The notes below the pieces were generated by a model. That model ran no database searches and was not told the DNA's origin. It was given only the letters and a program-made list of their open reading frames with translations. Below, piece after piece: positions 35,891 to 45,169 of a stretch of 64,000 bases of DNA; position 1 is the stretch's first letter, and the number at the start of each line of letters is the position of its first letter. Made by a program: the position numbers and the translations under genes. The stretch is from assembly GCF_016889425.1 (NCBI RefSeq), contig NZ_CP069513.1:2294001-2358000 (forward strand), in the 5' to 3' direction. The DNA is from Corynebacterium amycolatum. Lineage in GTDB: Bacteria > Actinomycetota > Actinomycetes > Mycobacteriales > Mycobacteriaceae.

Positions 35891-38056
35891 TTACTTCCCC
35901 TTGTTCTCCTGGTCGACGTTATCGCGGCCATCTTGGTTCTGCCCCGAACCGTCCTGCTCTGTATCTTCGCGCGGATCATCTCCCGGCTGAGAATTCTCAG
36001 ACGATTCTCGAGCCCCACTCTGTGTCGAGACACGGCGAACCTCGCCCAGAACACCGAGGCGGCCCAACACTGGGTCATCGGTCCACTGCGAAGAGTCCCT
36101 CCTCCCGGTAATTGTAATTTCCGGGCTGACCACCGTCAGCAAGCCGTCTTTCACCAAGGTCAGCTCGATACTGTGGCCAGCAATGATATCGGCGAGTTCA
36201 GCGGGCAACGCAGAACTGTCGGGAGCGAGCAGTTCATCAATCTGTGGGTCACAAAGACCGGAGAGATTCTCGCTCCGAGCAGCCGATTTCGGAGCAACTG
36301 GTACTCCATTTAGGTCAGCCGGCTCCGCTGAGGTAGAAGATTTGGACTGCTCAGATGGTGTTGTCCCGTCCGACGAGCCCTGCTCTTCAGCACTCTTTTC
36401 CCGATCTCTACTTGGCGCAGGCTTTGTCGAACTGTCGACACGCTCAGAATCAGACTCGGACTCAGACTCAGCAGCCGACTCTGCGCCCGCTTCGTCCAGG
36501 TCCTTCGGCGGCAGCGAGCTGACCGAGCCTTCCGTACACGTATAGCGTTCCCGGGCCGCCTGGACAGAATTGGGCTGCTCTGCCCATGCCACCACGGCAT
36601 CGACAGTTCCGTAGGGCAACGAAGACCGCAGCATGTCCGCTGGAGAATACGAAACAACGGTGGCGGGGATACCAGCTGCAGTCAACTGGTCAGCGACCGC
36701 AAAAGCCGCAGCGCGTGCCGCTATACCGTCGCTAATGATGCCAATTCGTAGCGGATTGTCCTCAGTAAAACCAGCCTGTGGTGTCTCGGATCGCTCCTGG
36801 TCACCACCGTCACCAGAACCACCCGCAATTCGGCGGCCGGTGGCCACCTCTGAGACCTCTGCAACGTTGATGCTGCTCAGAATGGCCCGGCGGACGGACT
36901 CGTCGGCAAGCCTGTTCGACGCGAGATTGGTACTGAAAACCAGTTCCCGGTTTGGCTCATGGAAAAACTCAGCAACACCGGGGACCAGACCATACGTCAG
37001 CTCAGATGTCTCCGTAGGACGGACCTGCACAGCCTGGATCTGCTTCGAACGCAGTTGCTCCGCACCATCGATGGCACTACGCATGGCACGCAGCGTAATA
37101 ATCTCCGAGGCCGCTGGCTGCTCACCCCAGTATCGGTCATTTCGAACCAGCCGAATAATGTTGCGGCCGACATCCATCGACTCGACGGTGTACTGCCCAC
37201 CGGAAGCCGGGAAACGACTGGCCAGCCCTTCGGAAAAACCATCAGTGTTCGACCGCATCAGATGCGCTGGCAAGAGATGCGCAAACAGGCGCTGCCAATG
37301 CGTAATCGGCTGAGTGAACGTCACGTCAATCTGATGGCCCCCGTCAGAGACATCAATGGATTTAATCAGCTCATAGGTCGCTGTATCCAACGATCCTGGA
37401 GTGGACGTGACTTGGGTATGCAGATAGCGGAAGTCCTCGCCGCTAATCGGCGTGCCATCGCTCCACTGCGCCCCCTTTCGAATGCGGTAGCGGACATGCT
37501 CTGCCGCTACCGTCGGATCCGTGATGTCAACATCGGCTGCTTTCCAGCCTCCAGCTCCATTACTGGTGTCGCCGTCTTTGCTGTCATCGTTCCTGATGAC
37601 CTGCACGGAATCCAATAAATCGGAGTTGAGCAGCCACTGGGGAGCACCTGCCAAACGGGCATTGGCAGCGTTATCCACCACTCCGGGAGCTTGCGCGGAG
37701 GCAGTAGCGTCACCAGCCTCGCCCTCAACTGGCGCGGGGGTGAAAACACTGGGCAGTGTCAGTCGCGCTACCAGGCTGGTCACTGGGGAGACGTCGGCAA
37801 GCAAATGCGGATTGAAGCCTTCGACAAACTCGTCGACACCGACCGTGACTTCACGCATCTTTTTAGCCTGGTCAGCGGTGTCTTCCTGCTGTACCGGCAC
37901 TTCCTGCTGCCCGGGCACAGTCGGAGCGTCGGACGGGCGAGCCATGCACGAGGACGCCAAAGCCGCCGTCACGCAGAGTGTCGATGCTACGAAAAATCGA
38001 CGAGAAGCTGCGTGACGACGGCTGCGAATAAACATATTCACGAGATTACTCGACAC
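35891..38056 (-). CDS. lpqW: LpqW-type lipoprotein (SBP family 5 fold, cell-envelope glycolipid biosynthesis)
   Basis: 721-residue lipoprotein with lipobox LASSC (C37 from the GTG start; ATG 38035 would give a shorter signal). The fold is that of oligopeptide-binding proteins (SLDTATYELIKSIDVSDGGHQIDVTF, PASGGQYTVESMD). Position between typA and mshB identifies it with mycobacterial LpqW and its C. glutamicum counterpart, which act in lipomannan/lipoarabinomannan biosynthesis rather than peptide uptake; no permease genes are adjacent. A long acidic Ser/Glu-rich insertion (about 525-600: AESESESDSERVDSS) and an acidic tail are unusual for the fold. Likely cotranscribed with mshB. Confidence 0.85.
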   Translation of the reverse strand: MSSNLVNMFIRSRRHAASRRFFVASTLCVTAALASSCMARPSDAPTVPGQQEVPVQQEDTADQAKKMREVTVGVDEFVEGFNPHLLADVSPVTSLVARLTLPSVFTPAPVEGEAGDATASAQAPGVVDNAANARLAGAPQWLLNSDLLDSVQVIRNDDSKDGDTSNGAGGWKAADVDITDPTVAAEHVRYRIRKGAQWSDGTPISGEDFRYLHTQVTSTPGSLDTATYELIKSIDVSDGGHQIDVTFTQPITHWQRLFAHLLPAHLMRSNTDGFSEGLASRFPASGGQYTVESMDVGRNIIRLVRNDRYWGEQPAASEIITLRAMRSAIDGAEQLRSKQIQAVQVRPTETSELTYGLVPGVAEFFHEPNRELVFSTNLASNRLADESVRRAILSSINVAEVSEVATGRRIAGGSGDGGDQERSETPQAGFTEDNPLRIGIISDGIAARAAAFAVADQLTAAGIPATVVSYSPADMLRSSLPYGTVDAVVAWAEQPNSVQAARERYTCTEGSVSSLPPKDLDEAGAESAAESESESDSERVDSSTKPAPSRDREKSAEEQGSSDGTTPSEQSKSSTSAEPADLNGVPVAPKSAARSENLSGLCDPQIDELLAPDSSALPAELADIIAGHSIELTLVKDGLLTVVSPEITITGRRDSSQWTDDPVLGRLGVLGEVRRVSTQSGARESSENSQPGDDPREDTEQDGSGQNQDGRDNVDQENKGK

Positions 38057-38118
38057 CTGGCCGAGTCAGTTACCCCGAGACTGGTTTTCCAGGTCGCCCA
38101 GTCCCCTAGTAACCCGAA

Positions 38119-40032
38119 TTACTTCTTATTCATTGCCTTCGCGCGGGAACGGGCGCGAGCGCGATCGGTGGCGCTGAGGATCTGCTTGCGTACGCGAATG
38201 CCCTCCGGGGTGACCTCAACACACTCGTCAGCGCCACAGAACTCCATAGCCTCATCGAGGGAGAGCTTGTGAGCCTTCTCCAGGGTCACGGTCGCATCAG
38301 CCGAGGCTGCGCGCATATTCGTCAGCTTCTTTTCCTTGGTGATGTTGATGTCCATGTCCTCATCACGCGGATTCTGGCCAACGACCATGCCCTCATAGGC
38401 CTGGTCACCCGGCTCGACGAAGAAAGTACCGCGGTCAGAAAGCTGGATCAGCGCGTAAGCGGTGATCTGGCCGGTACGGTCAGCCACCAGCGAACCAGTC
38501 GGGCGATCCTTAATCTCGCCTGCCCACTCGCCATAACCTGCCGAGTAGTGGTTGGCGATACCGGTGCCCTTGGTCTCCGTCATGAAAGTGGTGCGGAAGC
38601 CAATCAGACCGCGGGACGGAATGAGAAACTCCATGCGCACCCAACCGGTGCCCTGGTTACCCATCTGTTCCATGCGTCCCTTACGAGCCGCCATCAGCTG
38701 GGTGACCGCACCCAGGTGCTCTTCTGGAACATCGATGGTCAAGTGCTCGTACGGCTCTTCAACCTTGCCATCGACGGTCTTGGTCACAACCTGCGGCTTA
38801 CCGACGGTCAGCTCAAAGCCTTCACGGCGCATGGTTTCAACCAGGACGGACAGCGCCATTTCACCACGGCCCTGCACCTCCCAGGCATCCGGGCGTTCGG
38901 TCGGCAGCACGCGCAGCGAGACGTTACCGATCAGCTCCTGGTCCAGGCGGGCCTTGACCATACGAGCGGTCAGCTTATCGCCACCACCCTGGCCTGCCAG
39001 TGGCGAGGTGTTCACACCGATCGTCATGGAGATAGCCGGCTCATCGACCAGAATGCGTGGCAGCGGATCCGGGTGCTCAGCATCACAGAGAGAGTCACCG
39101 ATCATGACCTCATCGATACCGGAGATAGCAGCGATGTCACCTGCAATGGCCTCTTCAGCAGGAACACGGGTCACACCGACGGTACGCAACAGCTCCGCGA
39201 CCTTCGCGTTCTTGATGTGCTCATTGCCATCAGAGTCATAGTGAATCCACGAAATCTGCTGTCCCTTGCGGATACGGCCCTTGTGAATACGAATCAGGCC
39301 AATTCGACCAAGGAAGGAGCTGGAGTCCAGGTTAGTAACCTGCGCCTGCAGCGGGGCATCAATCTCAGCGGACGGCTCCGGGAGCACCTCGGTGATGACG
39401 TCGAACAGCGGCTGCAGGTTCTCAGACTCCGGCAAGTTGCCGTTACCCGGGTTCTCCGTCGAAGCCTTACCGGCACGACCGGAAGCATAGAGAACCGGCA
39501 GCTCAAGGTTGCGCTCTGCGACCTCAGCAGCTTCCGGGTCTTCCAGGGTAGAGGCTAGCTCTAGCAGCAGATCCTGGGCTTCCTCAACAACCTCGTCGAT
39601 ACGCGCATCTGGACGGTCGGTCTTGTTGACCACAATGATGACTGGCATGGACGCAGCCAGGGCCTTGCCCAGCACGAAGCGAGTCTGTGGCAACGGACCT
39701 TCGGAAGAGTCAATCAGCAGCACGACGCCGTCAACCATGGACAGCGCTCGCTCCACCTCACCACCGAAGTCGGCGTGGCCAGGGGTGTCAATGACGTTGA
39801 TGATGAGATCTTCGCCGTTCTTGCCCTCACCTTTTCGGCGAATAGCGGTGTTCTTCGCCAAGATGGTGATGCCCTTTTCCTTTTCAAGGTCACCAGAGTC
39901 CATCACTCGGTCTGCAACTTCTTCGTGGTCGCTGAAAACGCCGGACTGCTCCAGCATGGCGTTCACGAGAGTGGTCTTGCCATGGTCGACGTGCGCGACA
40001 ATGGCGACATTACGGAACTCGGTATCGCTCAC
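38119..40032 (-). CDS. typA: Ribosome-associated GTPase TypA/BipA
   Basis: Translational GTPase of the EF-G/LepA group, 637 residues. G1 is AHVDHGKTT (13-21), G3 DTPGHADFGGE, G4 NKTD; these are followed by beta-barrel domain II, two alpha/beta domains and the C-terminal BipA-specific domain (VEPGDQAYEGMVVGQNPRDEDMDINITKEKK). GTG start. It aids 50S assembly and growth under stress in other bacteria. It leads the typA-lpqW-mshB set on the minus strand. Confidence 0.96.
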   Translation of the reverse strand: MSDTEFRNVAIVAHVDHGKTTLVNAMLEQSGVFSDHEEVADRVMDSGDLEKEKGITILAKNTAIRRKGEGKNGEDLIINVIDTPGHADFGGEVERALSMVDGVVLLIDSSEGPLPQTRFVLGKALAASMPVIIVVNKTDRPDARIDEVVEEAQDLLLELASTLEDPEAAEVAERNLELPVLYASGRAGKASTENPGNGNLPESENLQPLFDVITEVLPEPSAEIDAPLQAQVTNLDSSSFLGRIGLIRIHKGRIRKGQQISWIHYDSDGNEHIKNAKVAELLRTVGVTRVPAEEAIAGDIAAISGIDEVMIGDSLCDAEHPDPLPRILVDEPAISMTIGVNTSPLAGQGGGDKLTARMVKARLDQELIGNVSLRVLPTERPDAWEVQGRGEMALSVLVETMRREGFELTVGKPQVVTKTVDGKVEEPYEHLTIDVPEEHLGAVTQLMAARKGRMEQMGNQGTGWVRMEFLIPSRGLIGFRTTFMTETKGTGIANHYSAGYGEWAGEIKDRPTGSLVADRTGQITAYALIQLSDRGTFFVEPGDQAYEGMVVGQNPRDEDMDINITKEKKLTNMRAASADATVTLEKAHKLSLDEAMEFCGADECVEVTPEGIRVRKQILSATDRARARSRAKAMNKK

Positions 40033-40667
40033 AGGCGGATAGCTCCTAACAAGCTAAGAGGACTAAAAGAAAAAGATACGGCCTTGCCCTAAAGGACTGT
40101 CTTTGCGACTGTCTTTAACGCCCCGCATCAACGCGTAATAAAGCGTTCTACAGTGTACTCCTTCTTAATGGCCCTGCACATCTGGCAGAGCTTCTCGCAA
40201 CCCCGAGCACCTATCCGTCATGCAAAGTGGCATTGCCGCGCCGCCCCTAGGCATAAATTACCCCCTTGCTGCACCCCCGCTTTACCGACAGCCATAACGG
40301 CATATCCACCCACACCACAACGCTTCACGACGGCAATCTCTCAGCCCACCATGTGATAGATGTGACCAAATGCCATAGTTGTAACCCCACGGGATGAGAC
40401 TTGACTCCACCTGCTTACACGCTGCGAAACGCCATTAACCCCATAAGCATGCAGTGTGCCTCAATTGTCACAATCATCTCTTTCTACACCTTCATCCACT
40501 CTGATTGACTTGCGACACGCGGGAACCCGTGCGTTAATCTCCTGAGAAGATTCTGAACATTTCTTTTTCAAATCTTTCCAATTCACGTTGGAGTCGTTCT
40601 AAGATGAGCAACGATTCCGAAATTTTGATTCCGACTCCAATAGCCCACGAATGAGAGGTACTTCACC
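40033..40667. other. 635-base divergent intergenic region, no gene found
   Basis: Between typA (minus) and the secreted protein gene (plus). I see no convincing reading frame, RNA gene or palindromic element. The last about 150 bases are AT-richer and probably hold the promoter and a long leader of the downstream gene, whose ribosome site GAGAGG is at about 40653-40658. Confidence 0.6.
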
Positions 40668-41360
40668 GTGGTTTCGACTGGACGCTCCTTCCTTCGCCGT
40701 GCCGCAGCGACCTTGGGTGCAGCTGCAATTCTCACTGCGGGCATGACTCCCGCCGCTTCTGCTTCCCCCTCGCTGGACTCCCTGAACATCGCTTCGCCGG
40801 ATCTTTACGGCAACGCGCGCGACATCATTAACTCCCCAGGCGTTCCTGAGGAAATTTCAAGCGCGCTGAACAAGGGAATTGACTTCCTGACTGGTGAGGG
40901 CGACGGCGAGCCGGGCTTCAAGGTTCCGGAAGGCGCCCCGAAGACCAACCAGTTCCTGCTGCCGACCGTGGCTGACAAGTGCATCGGTGGCGAAAGCCGC
41001 TCCATCGGTATGGCCACCTCCGTTCCGGGTCCGGCTGACCTGCCGCTGCCTGGCGTTCCGGAGAACCAGCTTGGCTTCGTCTTCACTGGCCTGGGCACCA
41101 AGCAGCTGGCTAAGGAACAGAACACCGAGATGAACGTCTACTGGGTCAACGTTGCCAACGGCAAGTACGGCAAGACCACCCTGCAGAACAACGGTATTAA
41201 CGCCGAGGAGGGCCCGGGCGCTGTCAACGGCACCGCTGACACGGGCAAGGGCTTGGTCATCGCTGTCATGCAGGGCGGTATCACCACTCAGGAAGAGCCT
41301 GGTCCGACCAACTGCAGCTACACCCCGACCGCCGGTGTCTTCCCGGTCGGCCTGAACTAA
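40668..41360 (+). CDS. Secreted protein of unknown function
   Basis: 230 residues from a GTG start with GAGAGG ten bases upstream. A signal peptide (SFLRRAAATLGAAAILTAGM…ASA, cleavage after about residue 32) directs export; the Arg pair is not a full Tat motif. The mature protein has just two cysteines (C105 and C216), which may form a disulfide. It shows beta-rich, Gly/Pro-rich sequence such as VPGPADLPLPGVPENQLGFVFTGLGT. Secreted proteins of this kind occur near typA in related genera, but I cannot name a function. Codon use (CTG, GGC, AAC) suggests strong expression. Followed by a good terminator. Confidence 0.85.
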   Translation: MVSTGRSFLRRAAATLGAAAILTAGMTPAASASPSLDSLNIASPDLYGNARDIINSPGVPEEISSALNKGIDFLTGEGDGEPGFKVPEGAPKTNQFLLPTVADKCIGGESRSIGMATSVPGPADLPLPGVPENQLGFVFTGLGTKQLAKEQNTEMNVYWVNVANGKYGKTTLQNNGINAEEGPGAVNGTADTGKGLVIAVMQGGITTQEEPGPTNCSYTPTAGVFPVGLN

Positions 41361-41379
41361 GTTTTTCTAGTTCTCCCCT

Positions 41380-41416
41380 AGCCCTTTTTGCATCACGTAT
41401 GCAGAAAGGGCTTTTC
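41380..41416 (+). terminator. Intrinsic terminator of the secreted protein gene
   Basis: Stem AGCCCTTTTTGCAT (41380-41393), loop CACGT, complement 41399-41412 with one G-T pair, then TTTT. Confidence 0.87.
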
Positions 41417-41456
41417 TATGCCCAAAAAGGCAGCACCCACACGTTAAGGTATTCGC

Positions 41457-42101
41457 ATGTCCACTTCACCGGCCACTTCGGCTTCGACCGCGGCAGCTCC
41501 TGCACTCTCCCCGATTCACTCGAGTCAGGACACACATCCTCCAAAAGTCGAGACCTTTGACCTACGTGAAATGGTCAACACCGACCCCAAGGGCTTTCAG
41601 CGCAAAGTCGACGAGTTCCGAGCTCTCACGCCCAGCCGCCTCTATATGCGCCGTGGGATGGATCATCCAAAGTTTGGATATCTTGAGTCATTCCTGCTTG
41701 CCGACGAGGGGTTGCGCATCAGCATTTATCACTTCCGCCCGGGCGTGAAGGTGGAACACCAACGCTACGTCGATATTGTCAGCATCGACCGGACTGATCC
41801 GCAGTGCTGGCGTATGACCGATTTGTATCTCGACATCCTGCAGGCACCGACCGCCCCTGAGGCCATAGCTCCCCTACCTGTCGATGCGGCCACACAGATT
41901 CGAGTTGAAGATGTCGACGAGCTCGTCGCGGCCCACACTCAGGGACTGATTAGCGATGAACTCACCGAGTTCGCTATCGAGACCACGCTGACTGCACGCG
42001 CCGCAATCGCTGCACACGGTGACAACATTGATGCGTGGATGCAGACTTTGAACCTCGAAGCGACGTGGGCTGACGCTGTTGAGCTTTCGCCTGCAGCCTA
42101 G
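41457..42101 (+). CDS. DUF402-domain protein
   Basis: 214 residues. After a Ser/Ala/Thr-rich N-terminus of about 30 residues, the sequence PSRLYMRRGMDHPKFGYLESFLLADEGLRISIYHF and WRMTDLYLDILQ has the look of the DUF402 fold (FomD/Ntdp-like nucleotide or phosphoester hydrolases). VDELVAAHTQGLISDELTEFAIETT in the C-terminal helical part is typical of the family. Metal ligands of known family enzymes cannot be assigned by eye, so activity is not claimed. It is followed after 30 bases by the SUFU-type gene on the same strand. Confidence 0.8.
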   Translation: MSTSPATSASTAAAPALSPIHSSQDTHPPKVETFDLREMVNTDPKGFQRKVDEFRALTPSRLYMRRGMDHPKFGYLESFLLADEGLRISIYHFRPGVKVEHQRYVDIVSIDRTDPQCWRMTDLYLDILQAPTAPEAIAPLPVDAATQIRVEDVDELVAAHTQGLISDELTEFAIETTLTARAAIAAHGDNIDAWMQTLNLEATWADAVELSPAA

Positions 42102-42131
42102 AACTACCACCTCAACAAAGGAGTACCGTTC

Positions 42132-42743
42132 GTGTTCGATAACTTAACCGGCCCCATCCCTCCCGCCGGCCCTGATGGCAATGCGATTATCAAAGCCGTC
42201 CGAGCAGCATTTACCTCCTACTTTGAAGAGTCCAACCCCGGCGAAGCCCAGCTGACCTTCCTCGGCTCTGCTCCGCTGAAGATGCTGCGCTTCGGACCTG
42301 ACACAGGCCGGATTGTCACCTACGCAACACTCGGTTGCAGTGCCGAGGCAATGCAAGATCCGTCCGCAATGGTGGTGGACACCAACTCTGGCCCGCGTGC
42401 CGAGCTCATCTTGCCTATTCGTGGTGGTCTGGACGAAGTCATCCGCCCGCTGGGTATTCTTGCCGCTTCCCCAAGCATCGAAGGCCTCATCCTCACCGAG
42501 GGTGCACTTATCGACTTCGGCCAGCCACTGTGGGATCAATCGCGCTTCACCGGTTTTGTGCTGCTCAAGGCAGAAATCCCGCCGGTCGTGGTAGAGGAAA
42601 CCGAAGTCACGATCTTCCAGCCAGTCCCGGCCACAACCAACGAATTTGCCCTTGCTCGCGCTAAGGGCGTTGACGAACTGCGTCGCGTGTGGGAAACCCA
42701 AGGTGTCGACTTCACCGACCCGTACCGCACCAGCGCTGTATAA
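42132..42743 (+). CDS. Suppressor-of-fused (SUFU) domain protein
   Basis: 203 residues from GTG with a strong AAGGAG site. The blocks IVTYATLGCSAEAM, GPRAELILPIRGG, EVIRPLGILAASPSIEGLILTEGALIDFGQPLW and FTGFVLLK match the bacterial SUFU-like family (PF05076 type). Animal members regulate Hedgehog signalling, but bacterial members have no established role and are often found near toxin/immunity or metabolic genes. Here it forms a probable two-gene operon with the DUF402 protein. Confidence 0.82.
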   Translation: MFDNLTGPIPPAGPDGNAIIKAVRAAFTSYFEESNPGEAQLTFLGSAPLKMLRFGPDTGRIVTYATLGCSAEAMQDPSAMVVDTNSGPRAELILPIRGGLDEVIRPLGILAASPSIEGLILTEGALIDFGQPLWDQSRFTGFVLLKAEIPPVVVEETEVTIFQPVPATTNEFALARAKGVDELRRVWETQGVDFTDPYRTSAV

Positions 42744-42850
42744 AAGTTAGCTTTTTCGACGGTTGCCGATTATCTGCTCGTCGGCAAGCGATAAGTGCAA
42801 CCTAGCAGTGACGTTTCGCGCCGAGACAGCGTGGTTTAGAGTGTGGAGTT

Positions 42851-43348
42851 ATGGTAGTCAATTCGGCTAAAGACGTTCCTTACCATGCGGCGCAGTCCTT
42901 TAGGTGGTGGCGGCTGGCGGTATATTCTTACGTCCCGGCGCTACTCCTCACCGTGGTCAGTTCCCTATTGAAATGGGATGCGACTGTTACGGAAGCGGCA
43001 AAGGCCAACAACATCGAGATTTCTGCTGCTCAGACCAGCTTGGCTGTGAGCTTCGCGTTTGCAATTATCGCGCAGACGGCAACGGCGATTGCGTGCTGGT
43101 GGCTTGCTGGCAAACTCCTTGAAGGATCGACTGCAGCGCGCACGGTGCTGTCCGTGGCAGCGGCAGTTTTTGTCATTAATGCATCAATGACTCTGGTCGG
43201 AACGATTTCCCAGTTGCGCTCCGGAGACTCATCGGTGCTCGGTTTGATTACAGCTGGCCTGCTGATTGTTGCCTCTATCATCGCCGCAACTGCAACCGTC
43301 CAGTCCTACCGTGGCGAGCGAAACCAGAAGTTCTTTGTGACGACGTAG
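42851..43348 (+). CDS. Small four-helix membrane protein
   Basis: 165 residues with hydrophobic segments at about 22-40, 65-85, 95-118 and 127-145, and short polar ends. GTGGAG is close to the ATG. No family recognised. It is downstream of the SUFU gene with a 107-base gap, so possibly separate. Confidence 0.75.
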   Translation: MVVNSAKDVPYHAAQSFRWWRLAVYSYVPALLLTVVSSLLKWDATVTEAAKANNIEISAAQTSLAVSFAFAIIAQTATAIACWWLAGKLLEGSTAARTVLSVAAAVFVINASMTLVGTISQLRSGDSSVLGLITAGLLIVASIIAATATVQSYRGERNQKFFVTT

Positions 43349-43656
43349 GCAGCTCTTAGTGACTCGGCGGCTTCGCGGATGAGAGCAGCGCTGTTGGCAA
43401 CCACAACCCAGCTTTCGCCCCTGACCTCCAACCCACTCTTGACCGGGGAGTAGAGGCAATCGTTGTAGCTACCTGTGCTTGGTTGGCGAAATGAGGGTGT
43501 GATTAGCGAGGCTGATGCGTGCGGCTGCTGGCGAGCTGGTGGATGGTGTGGTGCCGGACTCGTGCGGGACGGCCGAAAACCTGGGGTTAAGAGACAAACC
43601 TAACCCCGGCCACACGCCGACCGGACATGCTTCTTGCTACTTATCCCAAAAACTTA
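43349..43656. other. Intergenic stretch, no gene found
   Basis: About 300 bases after the small membrane protein gene, before repeat copy 5. No reading frame with ribosome site and no clear terminator for the upstream gene are visible. Confidence 0.5.
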
Positions 43657-43792
43657 CGGGCTGCAAATGTGAAACTGTGCGAGTTTATGACATTTTGAAG
43701 CCGTTTTTCGGGCCATTTTTGTCATAGACGCAGTCAGTAACTCGCATTGGCTCGCGGTCGCCAAACATAAACGCAGTCAGTAACTCGCATTG
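43657..43792 (-). repeat. Intergenic palindromic repeat element, copy 5 (inverted, with duplicated 43-bp module)
   Basis: Read on the minus strand it has the long form of copy 3: head modules at 43792-43766 and 43749-43723 (43 bases apart), then the rest of the left arm, and the other arm at 43692-43678 (TGTCATAAACTCGCA on the minus strand), then the CAGTTTCACATTTGCAGCCC tail. It lies between the convergent membrane protein and acyl-CoA dehydrogenase genes, 41 bases from the latter's terminator. Confidence 0.85.
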
Positions 43793-43829
43793 GGGTTAAT
43801 AGACAAATTCTGGGTGATGTGGTGGCGTG

Positions 43830-43860
43830 AAAAAAGCCCCCGCCTTGATAGCGAGGGCTT
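43830..43860 (-). terminator. Intrinsic terminator of the acyl-CoA dehydrogenase gene
   Basis: Stem AAGCCCCCGC (43834-43843), loop, complement GCGAGGGCTT (43851-43860) with one mismatch. On the minus strand it is followed by TTTTTT-type sequence. Confidence 0.75.
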
Positions 43861-43877
43861 AGCGTTTGCACTGGTGA

Positions 43878-45062
43878 CTAGCGCTTCTGAGCGTCTGCGA
43901 GAATCTGGCGACCTGCGACCATGCGGCAAATCTGGTTGGTGCCCTCGTAGATCTGGGTGATCTTGGCGTCACGCATCATGCGCTCAACCGGGAAGTCACG
44001 GGTGAAGCCGTAACCACCGAGCAGCTGCACAGCGTCAGTGGTGACCTGCATAGCAACGTCGGAGGCGAAAGCCTTGGCGTTTGCGGCCATCATGCCCAGG
44101 CGAGCGCCGCCCTCAGCAGTGCCACGCTCAGCGTTAGCGGCTGCGGTGTAGACCATGAGACGAGCAGCGTCAATCTTCATACGCATGTCAGCCAGCATGA
44201 ACTGGGTGTTCTGGAAAGCAGCAATCGGCTTGCCGAACTGCTGACGCTCCTGCACGTAACCAACGGCGTAGTCGTAAGCACCCTGCGCAATACCCAGTGC
44301 CTGTGCACCAATGGTCGGGCGGGTGTGGTCCAGGGTCTCCAGGGCGGTCTTGAAACCAGTGCCCTCTTCACCGATGATGCGGTCAGCCGGGATACGGCAG
44401 TTTTCGAAGTACAGCTCCGCGGTCGGGGAGCCCTTGATGCCCAGCTTGTGCTCCAGGCCACCGACGCGGAAGCCCTCGTCGTCCTTGTGAACCATGAATG
44501 CGGAGATGCCGTTGGCACCCTTCTCCGGGTCGGTGACAGCCATGACGGTGTACCAAGTGGAGCGGCCACCGTTGGTGATGAAGCACTTGGAGCCGTTGAG
44601 GACCCACTCATCGCCCTCACGGACAGCGCGGGTCTTCATGGACCCGGCATCCGAACCAGCCTCGCGCTCAGTCAGCGCGTAGGAAGCCATTTCACCGTTG
44701 GCGATGTCCGGCAGGACCTTGCTCTTCAGCTCGTCGGAGCCCTTGAGGATCAGGCCCATGGTGCCCAGCTTGTTCACAGCCGGGATAAGGGAGGACGAGC
44801 CACAGACGCGAGCAACTTCCTCAATGACGATGCAGGCCGCAACCGAGTCCGCACCCTGACCACCGAACTGCTCCGGCACGTGGACGGCGTTGAAGCCAGC
44901 CTCGTTGAGAGCCTTCAGGGCCTCCTCCGGGAAACGCTCATTCTCATCGACGTCCGCTGCGTACGGAGCAATCTGCTTCTCCGCCAGATCACGGATAACG
45001 GCGCGGAGCTCCTGGTGCTCCTCTGGCAGCTGGAACAGGTCGAATCCTGGGGTCAAAGCCAT
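43878..45062 (-). CDS. Acyl-CoA dehydrogenase
   Basis: FAD-dependent alpha,beta-dehydrogenation of acyl-CoA, 394 residues, the usual length. YALTEREAGSDAGSM (FAD/substrate loop), FITNGG, RQQFGKPIAAFQNTQFMLADM, QLLGGYGFTRDFPVERMMRDAKITQIYEGTNQI: the last carries catalytic-base glutamate E373. Closest in pattern to short/branched-chain dehydrogenases of the FadE25/AcdA kind, so branched-chain amino-acid or short fatty-acid breakdown is likely. The sequence does not fix chain length. Single gene with its own terminator. Confidence 0.93.
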   Translation of the reverse strand: MALTPGFDLFQLPEEHQELRAVIRDLAEKQIAPYAADVDENERFPEEALKALNEAGFNAVHVPEQFGGQGADSVAACIVIEEVARVCGSSSLIPAVNKLGTMGLILKGSDELKSKVLPDIANGEMASYALTEREAGSDAGSMKTRAVREGDEWVLNGSKCFITNGGRSTWYTVMAVTDPEKGANGISAFMVHKDDEGFRVGGLEHKLGIKGSPTAELYFENCRIPADRIIGEEGTGFKTALETLDHTRPTIGAQALGIAQGAYDYAVGYVQERQQFGKPIAAFQNTQFMLADMRMKIDAARLMVYTAAANAERGTAEGGARLGMMAANAKAFASDVAMQVTTDAVQLLGGYGFTRDFPVERMMRDAKITQIYEGTNQICRMVAGRQILADAQKR

Positions 45063-45169
45063 GTGGGTGTTCCTCCCGATTTAATGATTCCGATGTCGTG
45101 TTCGATATCGCGCTCTACGCATTTCTACGTAGCACTATCACCGCACGACGTAATTATCTTCGTTTGATA

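Noticed and set aside
38269-39558. 429-codon plus-strand frame opposite typA
   Set aside because: Shadow of typA; no ribosome site and no recognisable protein.
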